A stretch of DNA of 64,000 nucleotides from an uncultured Flavobacteriaceae bacterium (GTDB taxonomy: Bacteria; Bacteroidota; Bacteroidia; Flavobacteriales; Flavobacteriaceae), in the NCBI GenBank assembly GCA_943789455.1, contig CALSUE010000001.1, positions 437,001 to 501,000 on the forward strand. Direction: 5' to 3'. Shown one piece after another: positions 55,346 to 62,673 of the stretch (positions are counted from its first letter, which is position 1; each line of letters begins with the position of its first letter). The translations under genes were made by a program, and so were the position numbers. The notes beneath the pieces were generated by a model that ran no database searches, was not told where the DNA came from, and saw only the letters and a program-made list of their open reading frames with translations.

Positions 55346-55729
55346 ATGATATTAATTAAAAGAAGACCAGATTATATAGGGGCTATAGCTAGTACATTAT
55401 GCCTTTTACATTGTATTGCAACTCCTTTAATATTTATAGTTCAAGCAGGTTCTCTAAATTGCTGTGGATCCCCGCCAACATGGTGGAAACTCATTGATGT
55501 TCTATTTGTAGTCATCTCTTTTTTTGCTATTTATAATTCGACACGTACAACATCAAATAAATTAATGAAAGTTTCTCTTTGGCTATCTTGGTTTTTATTA
55601 TTCTTTATAATTATTAATGAAAAAATAGCATGGCTTCCATTAAACGAAAGTTTAATATATTTCCCTGCAATTATACTCACAGTATTACATCTTTACAATA
55701 GAAAGCATTACCAAACAAATAGAACTTAA
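55346..55729 (+). CDS. MerC-domain inner-membrane protein
   Basis: 127 residues, four hydrophobic helices. MerC hallmarks: ASTLCLLHCIATPLIFI (C-x3-H-C in helix 1) and LNCCGSPPTWW (vicinal Cys-Cys). In mer operons MerC moves Hg(II); chromosomal homologues beside Fur/Zur genes more likely handle zinc or another divalent metal. No mercuric reductase is present, so resistance to mercury is not implied. Confidence 0.88.
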   Translation: MILIKRRPDYIGAIASTLCLLHCIATPLIFIVQAGSLNCCGSPPTWWKLIDVLFVVISFFAIYNSTRTTSNKLMKVSLWLSWFLLFFIIINEKIAWLPLNESLIYFPAIILTVLHLYNRKHYQTNRT

Positions 55730-55907
55730 TATTCTAGGTAATTTTTTAGAATATTATAATAGATTTCATAAAACTTAATCTATTTATAGGAGTTAAAAAT
55801 CGAATATTACGCTTTAATTTTATGCTCACAAAAATAATAGTTTATAATTAGATTAAACTTTTTTTTATATTAATAGTCATATAACATATGATTCTTAATT
55901 AAAAGTT

Positions 55908-56693
55908 ATGAAATACCTTAAAACTATTATTAAAATTCACCTATTTTCACTCTCATTACTATTCATTCAAGGTTGCTCTGGAGATGAAGGTTCTTCTATT
56001 ATTGATGATGATGAAGTAATTCCTACAACAAGCTATGATATTACTCCGATATTAAGTAAATTTAATAGTATAGGGATGACTTATGAAATTAATGAGAACA
56101 CTGTGATTTTTAATACTAATGATCTACCAGATCACAAATCACCTTATTATATTGATACTGAATGGGAAAATGAATTATATGAACCTTATAATGGAACAAA
56201 TCCTCAATTCAATTTAAACCCTAATAGAATAGCTGAACAAAATATAACATTTACAATTCCTCTTTTCCCCGAAGAAGCCTCAAATCATAGCCCAACTAAC
56301 TTAGGACCTATGGGTATTGCTAGAAATGGTGTAGTATTTTTTAATCAGTATGCTGCAGGAAACAGTCCTCTAACAAATGAAATAAATTCTTTTGATCAAT
56401 ATCTTGGTCACCCCGCTGGAATGGGAAATTATCATTATCATGTTGAACCAACATATCTTACTGAACAGTTTGGTAATAATGCTTTTCTAGGACTGTTAGC
56501 AGACGGTTTTCCGGTATATGGACCCCTTGAAAACGGGAGTGAAGTCACCAATAATAATCTTGACGAATTTCATGGTCATTTAGGAGCTACAACAGATTTC
56601 CCTGATGGAATTTATCATTATCATATTACCAGTCAAGATCCCTATATCAATGGTAATGGTTATTTTGGAACACCAGGCAATATTTCACAATAA
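55908..56693 (+). CDS. YHYH-domain lipoprotein
   Basis: 261 residues. Lipoprotein signal ending IQGC. The C-terminal ~150 residues form the YHYH domain: GPMGIARNGVVFFN, GHPAGMGNYHYHVEP, FLGLLADGFPVYGP, FHGHLGATTDFPDGIYHYHITS. Two YHYH tetrads plus GH pairs look like a metal-rich site. Function unknown. First gene of a four-gene run with a YwqK-like lipoprotein (2 bp), a SCO protein and a sulfatase. The 178-bp gap upstream shows no clear TAnnTTTG box. Confidence 0.85.
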   Translation: MKYLKTIIKIHLFSLSLLFIQGCSGDEGSSIIDDDEVIPTTSYDITPILSKFNSIGMTYEINENTVIFNTNDLPDHKSPYYIDTEWENELYEPYNGTNPQFNLNPNRIAEQNITFTIPLFPEEASNHSPTNLGPMGIARNGVVFFNQYAAGNSPLTNEINSFDQYLGHPAGMGNYHYHVEPTYLTEQFGNNAFLGLLADGFPVYGPLENGSEVTNNNLDEFHGHLGATTDFPDGIYHYHITSQDPYINGNGYFGTPGNISQ

Positions 56694-56695
56694 TA

Positions 56696-57268
56696 ATGTT
56701 TTCTAAATATAAATTATTACCTATTTTCTTATTACTTTTTAGCTGTTCAAAAATAAATAATAACGCTATAGAGAGAGTTTCGGTTGATGATTCAAATTTT
56801 GATTTAGTTAATGGAATTTTAAAACATAACAATAAACCTTTCTCGGGCTTTGTATTTAACACCTATTCTAATGGTAAACTTAAGAGTGAAAAACAATTTT
56901 TAGAAGGGCGTAAAAACGGATATGAAAAATATTGGTTTTCTAATGACTCCTTATCAATTTTAAGACATTTCAAAAATGGCGTAAAAATTGGAACTCATCA
57001 ATCTTGGTGGAACAATAGACAATTAAAATTTGTATATCATTTTAATGATAAAGGAATGTATAATGGATCAATTAAAGAATGGTATCCAAACGGGCAACTT
57101 GCTAAAGATTTTAATTTTATTGAAGGAGTAGAGGATGGACCACAAAAACTTTTTAAACTAAACGGAGCTATTAAAGCAAATTATATAGTGGTTAATGAAG
57201 AACGTTATGGTCTAATAGGATTAAAGAAATGTTATAGTGTGACTTCAGATAAAAATGAAATTCAATGA
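56696..57268 (+). CDS. YwqK/MORN-variant-repeat lipoprotein
   Basis: 190 residues. Signal (LPIFLLLFSC), then repeats of the G-K-x-K-S-E-x-x-(F/Y)-x-x-G-x-x-(N/D)-G-x-x-x-x-(F/Y) type: NGKLKSEKQFLEGRKNGYEKYW, LSILRHFKNGVKIGTHQSWW, NGQLAKDFNFIEGVEDGPQKLF. Such repeat proteins are often labelled antitoxin-like by similarity, which says nothing certain here; a membrane-associated structural role is more likely. ATGA overlap with the SCO gene. Confidence 0.8.
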   Translation: MFSKYKLLPIFLLLFSCSKINNNAIERVSVDDSNFDLVNGILKHNNKPFSGFVFNTYSNGKLKSEKQFLEGRKNGYEKYWFSNDSLSILRHFKNGVKIGTHQSWWNNRQLKFVYHFNDKGMYNGSIKEWYPNGQLAKDFNFIEGVEDGPQKLFKLNGAIKANYIVVNEERYGLIGLKKCYSVTSDKNEIQ

Positions 57269-57939
57269 GAAATTTGTTAGTTATTTGTTTTTTAATTTTG
57301 TCTTCTTCTTGTCAACAAGAGGTGAATAAAAAGTCAAATAGTGTTCTTTCAAAAAACAAATTACCTTATTTCATATCATCTGATTTTACACCAAGATGGT
57401 TCAATGATTCAAATGAACTAAATAATAAACACAAAATTCCTTCTTTTTCTTTTTTAAATCAAAATGGAGATACAATTACCAATGAAACTTATAGAAATAA
57501 AATTTATGTGGCTGATTTTTTCTTTACATCTTGTCCAGGGATTTGTCCAAAATTAACAAAAAACATGAGTGTTATTCAAGATAAATATAAAGATGACGCT
57601 AATGTTTTATTATTATCACATACAGTAATGCCTTGGACAGATTCCATTCCAGTATTAAAGACCTATGCAAAAAGAAACCATATAGATGAAGTTAAGTGGA
57701 ATTTAGTAACTGGAGCTAAAGAAAAAATATATAGTATTGCTAGAGATGGATATTTTGCAGATGAAGATTTTGTAAAAACCAAAGATGATAGTCAATTTAT
57801 ACATACAGAAAATTTTATTTTGGTTGATGGTCAGGGATTTATAAGAGGTGTATACAATGGAACAATACCTTTAGATATAAAAAGATTAATAAGACATATT
57901 GAAATTCTTAAGAGAGAAGAGATAATAATTCATCAATAA
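57265..57939 (+). CDS. SCO1/SenC family copper protein
   Basis: 224 residues. Lipoprotein signal MRNLLVICFLILSSSC. Thioredoxin fold with the copper site FTSCPGICPKLTKN (Cys90-x3-Cys94) and the distal His in QFIHTENFILVDGQG. SCO proteins insert copper into the CuA site of cytochrome oxidase or act as thiol reductants. No cytochrome oxidase gene is in the window, so the job inside this operon (with the YHYH protein) is open. Confidence 0.92.
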   Translation: MRNLLVICFLILSSSCQQEVNKKSNSVLSKNKLPYFISSDFTPRWFNDSNELNNKHKIPSFSFLNQNGDTITNETYRNKIYVADFFFTSCPGICPKLTKNMSVIQDKYKDDANVLLLSHTVMPWTDSIPVLKTYAKRNHIDEVKWNLVTGAKEKIYSIARDGYFADEDFVKTKDDSQFIHTENFILVDGQGFIRGVYNGTIPLDIKRLIRHIEILKREEIIIHQ

Positions 57940-57950
57940 AACACTAAAAA

Positions 57951-59273
57951 ATGAAAATAAATAAAAATTTATTTACACTATTCTTTATTTTTTCTATTAT
58001 CACTTTATTTATTTCTTGTAAAAAAGATGATGATAGTATTCAAATAGATGAAAGTGAGGAAGATATTATTAATGCTGAACCTAATATTTTATTTATTATG
58101 GCTGATGATATGGGGAAGGATGCTACATTTGGTTTTCCTGAAGGAAGTGTAAAGCCAAATACACCAAATTTAAATTCCATAAAAAATTCAGGATTATCAT
58201 TTAATAATTTTTGGGTTAATCCAACTTGTACACCTACAAGAGGTTCAATTATAACAGGTAAATATGGTTTTAGAACTGGTTTAAAATGGGCGGGTGATCA
58301 AATATCAACCTCAGAAAAGATTTTACAAAAATTCATCAATGAAGAAACCAATAATAAATATACATCAGCTTTAGTCGGTAAATGGCATTTATCAGGTAAT
58401 AATCAATCCATTAATCCGGAAAATTTTGGATTAGATTATTATGCAGGAATTTTATCAGGTGCAGTTCAAGATTATTATAATTGGAGAATGAGTGAAAATG
58501 GTGTGTCTTCAAATCAAACAAATTATGCTACAGAACACCTAACTAATAAGGCAATTGATTGGATAGATAGTCAAGAAAAACCTTGGTTTATGTGGCTGGC
58601 ATATAACGCTCCACATACGCCTTTTCATATACCACCAACTAATATGCATTCACAAGGAGCACTGCCGGAATACAGAGCAGGATTAGATGCGCTTCCTTAC
58701 TATTTTGCAGCCATAGAAGCTATGGATTTTCAAATTGGTAAATTAATAGCTTCAATTCCAGAAAATCAATTAGAAAATACAATTATAATTTTTATTGGAG
58801 ACAATGGGACACCTAATCAAGCAGCACAATCTCCATATTCCAATCAAACAGTGAAGGGAACATTATATCAAGGAGGTATTAATACACCAATGTTTATCTC
58901 AGGTTATGGTGTCAATAGAACAGGTATTGACAATAATTTGATAGTTAGTACAGACCTATATGCAACAATTGCGAATTTATGTGGAGTAGAAGATACTCAA
59001 ATTAGTGATAGCAAAAGTTTAATACCATTGCTGACATCAAACACAAGTATAAGAGATTTTCAATATTCTGAGATGGATAATGGAACTAATGACGTTTGGG
59101 CTATTCGTAATTTAAATTATAAATTAATTGTTAATGCTAATGGAAATGAAGAATTCTTTGACATGATTTCAGACCCATATGAACAGAATAATCTTTTATT
59201 ATCCAATTTAACTAGTGACCAACAGTCAGCTAAAAATGTATTGGAATCAGAGCTATCTGAAATCAGACAATAA
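57951..59273 (+). CDS. Lipoprotein sulfatase (formylglycine type)
   Basis: 440 residues. Signal LFISCKKDDD with Cys as lipid anchor. Alkaline-phosphatase-superfamily sulfatase: metal site NILFIMADDMG (Asp-Asp), nucleophile region CTPTRGSIITGKYGFRTG where Cys93 of C-x-P-x-R would become formylglycine, then LVGKWHLSG (Lys, His) and IFIGDNGTP (Asp-Asn). Cleaves sulfate esters, but the substrate is unknown. No maturase gene is adjacent. Twelve bp after the SCO gene. The next ~267 bp contain no gene. Confidence 0.88.
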   Translation: MKINKNLFTLFFIFSIITLFISCKKDDDSIQIDESEEDIINAEPNILFIMADDMGKDATFGFPEGSVKPNTPNLNSIKNSGLSFNNFWVNPTCTPTRGSIITGKYGFRTGLKWAGDQISTSEKILQKFINEETNNKYTSALVGKWHLSGNNQSINPENFGLDYYAGILSGAVQDYYNWRMSENGVSSNQTNYATEHLTNKAIDWIDSQEKPWFMWLAYNAPHTPFHIPPTNMHSQGALPEYRAGLDALPYYFAAIEAMDFQIGKLIASIPENQLENTIIIFIGDNGTPNQAAQSPYSNQTVKGTLYQGGINTPMFISGYGVNRTGIDNNLIVSTDLYATIANLCGVEDTQISDSKSLIPLLTSNTSIRDFQYSEMDNGTNDVWAIRNLNYKLIVNANGNEEFFDMISDPYEQNNLLLSNLTSDQQSAKNVLESELSEIRQ

Positions 59274-59528
59274 ATTTTATGTAATCTACAAGTATTTTAA
59301 TAAAACACAAATTATTCTAATAGATCTTTTAACATAATTGTTGACGATATGATTCTAAAGAAGTTATATCTATAATTATGTATAAATAGCCTGAAAAACG
59401 GCTATACAGAAATTACTATGTATTTGTACTATAATTTATATTATGTTAAATAGAATATTTAGTAAAGTAAATCTTACCCTATTCAGTGAATAGAAATAAA
59501 TCATGTAACGTGTGATTGATAAATAGTC

Positions 59529-59536
59529 TACTTTTG
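59529..59536 (+). promoter_or_regulatory. -7 box of the transporter gene
   Basis: TACTTTTG (TAnnTTTG), just 4 nt before the ATG at 59541, implying a leaderless mRNA. Confidence 0.5.
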
Positions 59537-59540
59537 CGCA

Positions 59541-60755
59541 ATGAATTTAGAAAAAACTTCAAAAGGTTCTATAAAGGTTACTTCTCAGTTAGAGTTTATT
59601 TTATTGATGGCTTGTTTAATGTCTATCGTAGCATTGTCTATAGACACAATACTGCCAGCTTTAAAACCTATAGGTTCTGCAGTTGGTACTACAAATGCAA
59701 ATGAAAATCAATTGTTGATTACGATGATATTTTTGGGATTAGGATTCGGTCAATTGATCTTTGGTCCAATATCAGATAGTTTTGGAAGAAAACCTGTGGT
59801 TTACATTGGTTTTCTTGTATTTATGCTAGCAAGCTTTCTCTGTATAGCTGCTTCTAACATTGAAGTTATGGTTATAGGTCGAATTCTTCAAGGAATTGGT
59901 CTTTCTGCTTCCAGATCTATAAGTATTGCTATGATTAGAGATCGATTTGAGGGTGATTATATGGCAAAAATTATGTCTTTTGTAGTTACTATTTTTATTT
60001 TAGTACCCATTATTGCCCCTACTTTGGGTAAATTTTTGTTAGACAATTATGGCTGGGAATCTATCTTTTATAGCCAATTAATATTTGGAATTCTAGTTTT
60101 AATTTGGTTCTGGAAAAGACAACCCGAAACTCTTCCTGAAGCTTATAAGAAAAAATTTTCAACTGCAATTTTTATTCATGGAACTAAAGAGTTTATGAAA
60201 CATAAATCAGCAGTTATTTTTACTTTAATCTCCGGATTAGCTACTGGATCTTTTATGGTTTTTTTGAGTACATCTCAACATATTTTTGAGGTTCAATATG
60301 GATTAGTTGATGAGTTTCCTTATATATTTGGAGCCTTGGCGTTTTCGGTTGGTTTAGCAACTTTTACAAATGGAACACTGGTAGTTAAATTTGGAATGAG
60401 AAGATTAGTAAACATCTTTGTTTTATTATTCTCATTAACTTCTTTATCCTATACTCTACTTTTTTATGAAAGTTTAAATCCTGATATTTTTATTCTTATT
60501 TGTTTTTTAGCTGTTCAGTTTTTTTCTGTTGGGTTCCTTTTTGGTAATGTTAGATCATTAGCTATGCAACCATTAGGTCATATTGCTGGAATTGGTGCTG
60601 CAATTAACGGGTTTGTTTCTACCATTATGGCTGTTCCTATAGCAACTTTTATAGGGGGTTTTATAGACACCACTGCCCTTCCCTTATTTATTGGATTTAC
60701 TTGCTGTGGCTTTGGCTCTTTACTTTTGTTATTATTTGTTAAAAAATCAGTTTGA
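59541..60755 (+). CDS. Bcr/CflA-type MFS drug-resistance transporter
   Basis: 404 residues, 12 hydrophobic helices. MFS motif A GPISDSFGRKPVVYIG between helices 2 and 3; motif LSIDTILPALKPIG in helix 1 and LGKFLLDNYGWESIF in helix 5-6 match Bcr/CflA (H+-coupled export of bicyclomycin, sulfonamides, dipeptides). Ends in a TGATG junction with the next gene. Confidence 0.9.
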   Translation: MNLEKTSKGSIKVTSQLEFILLMACLMSIVALSIDTILPALKPIGSAVGTTNANENQLLITMIFLGLGFGQLIFGPISDSFGRKPVVYIGFLVFMLASFLCIAASNIEVMVIGRILQGIGLSASRSISIAMIRDRFEGDYMAKIMSFVVTIFILVPIIAPTLGKFLLDNYGWESIFYSQLIFGILVLIWFWKRQPETLPEAYKKKFSTAIFIHGTKEFMKHKSAVIFTLISGLATGSFMVFLSTSQHIFEVQYGLVDEFPYIFGALAFSVGLATFTNGTLVVKFGMRRLVNIFVLLFSLTSLSYTLLFYESLNPDIFILICFLAVQFFSVGFLFGNVRSLAMQPLGHIAGIGAAINGFVSTIMAVPIATFIGGFIDTTALPLFIGFTCCGFGSLLLLLFVKKSV

Positions 60756-61459
60756 TGTCTTTAGAAATTATTTATCAAGACAATTATTGTTTATTAGTAA
60801 CTAAACCAAATAATGTATTGGTTCACCATGCTCATCATTCTAGAAATAAAATAGATGAAGTATCATTAATTCAATTAATAGAAAATCAGTTTGGTAAAAG
60901 GTATTACCCTATTCATAGATTAGACAGGAAAACATCTGGAATTATTTTATTGGCTTCTAAAAGAGAATATGTTGCTTCTTTTCAAGCTTTATTTACAAAT
61001 AATGAGATTCAAAAAATATATTACGGGGTAGTTCGTGGTTTTTCACAAGAGCATCTAATAATAGATTCTCCAGTAAAAGGAAGAGATGCATTAGTATACA
61101 AAGATGCTGAAACTCAGTTAAAACTTTTAGATAAAATAATACTTGAAATCCCTGTAAAACCTTATAAATCATCACGATACAGTTTAGTTGAACTAAAACC
61201 CAAAACCGGAAGAATGCATCAATTACGCATTCATATGAATAAAGTTTCTACTCCATTAATAAATGATGCTAAATATGGAGATAAAAACCATGACCTTATG
61301 TACGCAGAGCAATTTGGTTGGAGAAATCTTTTTTTACATGCAGGCTCACTGGAATTCATTCACCCATTTACAAATCAAAAACTAACATTAAAGTCCTCTT
61401 TTTCAGAAGATTGGATACAGTTGTTTCAAAAATTTTCTTGGAAAAATCCACTCAAATAA
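60755..61459 (+). CDS. RluA/TruC-type pseudouridine synthase
   Basis: 234 residues from ATG 60755, which shares one base with the preceding stop (TGATG). Catalytic motif HRLDRKTSGIILLASK (Asp in R-L-D), then KPKTGRMHQLRIHMN. The S4 RNA-binding domain of RluA/RluD is absent, as in TruC (tRNA U65) and related short enzymes. Target inferred to be tRNA. Confidence 0.88.
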   Translation: MSLEIIYQDNYCLLVTKPNNVLVHHAHHSRNKIDEVSLIQLIENQFGKRYYPIHRLDRKTSGIILLASKREYVASFQALFTNNEIQKIYYGVVRGFSQEHLIIDSPVKGRDALVYKDAETQLKLLDKIILEIPVKPYKSSRYSLVELKPKTGRMHQLRIHMNKVSTPLINDAKYGDKNHDLMYAEQFGWRNLFLHAGSLEFIHPFTNQKLTLKSSFSEDWIQLFQKFSWKNPLK

Positions 61460-61463
61460 AAAC

Positions 61464-61643
61464 TTATTGCTCTAAAGACTGACTCTCAAAAGCAATAAGT
61501 TCAAATGAATTAAATACTGGTGTTACTTCAATTGGATTACAACAAACTTCACAGTCTTCTATATAGGTCTGTTTTTGGATGCTATTATCTAAAAGCATTG
61601 AGATTTCCTCCCAGCAATAAGGACATTGAAAAAAATGCTCCAA
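61464..61643 (-). CDS. CPXCG-motif cysteine-rich protein, TTG start
   Basis: 59 residues, MEHFFQCPYCWEEISMLLD at the start (from TTG at 61643), then DCEVCCNPIEV and a short acidic tail. Two C-x2-C knuckles (CPYC and CEVC) suggest a small zinc ribbon. Immediately after the stop of the CurA-like gene (3 bp), with no ATG available. Homologues start at the same place, as I recall, which supports the TTG. Function unknown. Confidence 0.8.
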   Translation of the reverse strand: MEHFFQCPYCWEEISMLLDNSIQKQTYIEDCEVCCNPIEVTPVFNSFELIAFESQSLEQ

Positions 61644-61646
61644 AAT

Positions 61647-62654
61647 TTATTCTTCTATAACTTTTAAAACTAATTTTCCTTTTTTATCACCGTTAAATAA
61701 ACGCGCAAAAGTTTCTTGAAAGTTTTCAATGCCATTATAAATATCTTCTTTAGATTTCATCTTTCCTTCCGCTATCCACATCCCCATTTCTTGAGCTGCT
61801 TTTTTATAATCTTTTGCATAGTCCATAACTACCATCCCTTGCATCGTAGCTCTATTAACAAGAAGACTAAGGTAGTTGCTAGGGCCTTTTACCATTACTT
61901 TATTATTGTATTGAGAAATGGCACCACAAATAACTATTCTAGCATGCATTCTTAGTTTTGTTAATGCAGCGTTTAAGATTTCACCACCAACATTATCAAA
62001 ATACACATCAATACCTTTAGGGCATTTTTCTTTTAAGGCTTCGTAAATATTTTCAGATTTATAATCTATGGCAGCATCAAAACCTAATTCATTGATAAGG
62101 TAGTCACATTTGTCTTTTCCTCCAGCAATACCAATTACTGTACACCCTTTAATTTTTGAAATCTGTCCAACAATACTTCCCACAGCTCCAGCTGCTCCAG
62201 AAACTAAGACAATATCCCCTTCTTTAATTTTTCCAACTTCATGAATTCCAAAATAAGCTGTCATACCTGGCATTCCTAATGTTCCTATAAACAATGGCAT
62301 AGGAGCTAAAGTTTCGTCTACTTTAAACCAACCTGCACCATCAGTAACTACATATTGTTGAACACCTCCCCAACCTGTTACACAATCTCCTACTTTAAAA
62401 TTTGGATGATTATTAACTTCTATTACTTTACCAATAGATCCAGAACGCATTACCTCATTTATACCCACAGGTGCAATGTATGACTTGCTATCGTTCATCC
62501 ATCCTCTCATCGCTGGATCTAACGAAATATAGTGATGTTGAATTAAGACCTCCCCTTCTTTAAGCGTTGGAATTGCATTAGACTCTAGATTCCAAGTAGT
62601 ATCATTAGGGAAACCAATGGGTCTTTCTTTTAAGATAATTTGTTTATTCATCAT
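61647..62654 (-). CDS. CurA-like NADP-dependent MDR oxidoreductase
   Basis: 335 residues, zinc-free medium-chain reductase. Substrate side HYISLDPAMRGWMNDSKSY, cofactor loop VSGAAGAVGSIVGQIAKI-type (VSGAAGAVGSIVG), GKDKCDYLINELGFDAAIDYK, DVYFDNVGGEILNAAL. Matches leukotriene-B4/prostaglandin-reductase-like enzymes and E. coli CurA, which reduce alpha,beta-unsaturated ketones. The next gene upstream is the E1 dehydrogenase. Confidence 0.9.
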   Translation of the reverse strand: MMNKQIILKERPIGFPNDTTWNLESNAIPTLKEGEVLIQHHYISLDPAMRGWMNDSKSYIAPVGINEVMRSGSIGKVIEVNNHPNFKVGDCVTGWGGVQQYVVTDGAGWFKVDETLAPMPLFIGTLGMPGMTAYFGIHEVGKIKEGDIVLVSGAAGAVGSIVGQISKIKGCTVIGIAGGKDKCDYLINELGFDAAIDYKSENIYEALKEKCPKGIDVYFDNVGGEILNAALTKLRMHARIVICGAISQYNNKVMVKGPSNYLSLLVNRATMQGMVVMDYAKDYKKAAQEMGMWIAEGKMKSKEDIYNGIENFQETFARLFNGDKKGKLVLKVIEE

Positions 62655-62673
62655 ATTTTTTTAATGTTAGGGT

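Noticed and set aside
55346..55729. Mercury-resistance operon
   Set aside because: Only a MerC-domain protein is present; no merA, merR or merT, and the neighbour is a Fur-family regulator.
56696..57268. YwqK-like gene as the antitoxin of a toxin-antitoxin system
   Set aside because: The label stems from repeat similarity only; the protein is a lipoprotein with MORN-like repeats and no toxin gene is adjacent.
59386..59405. Hairpin ATAGCC/GGCTAT with an 8-nt loop downstream of the sulfatase gene
   Set aside because: No T run follows on either side and the stem is short; not called a terminator.
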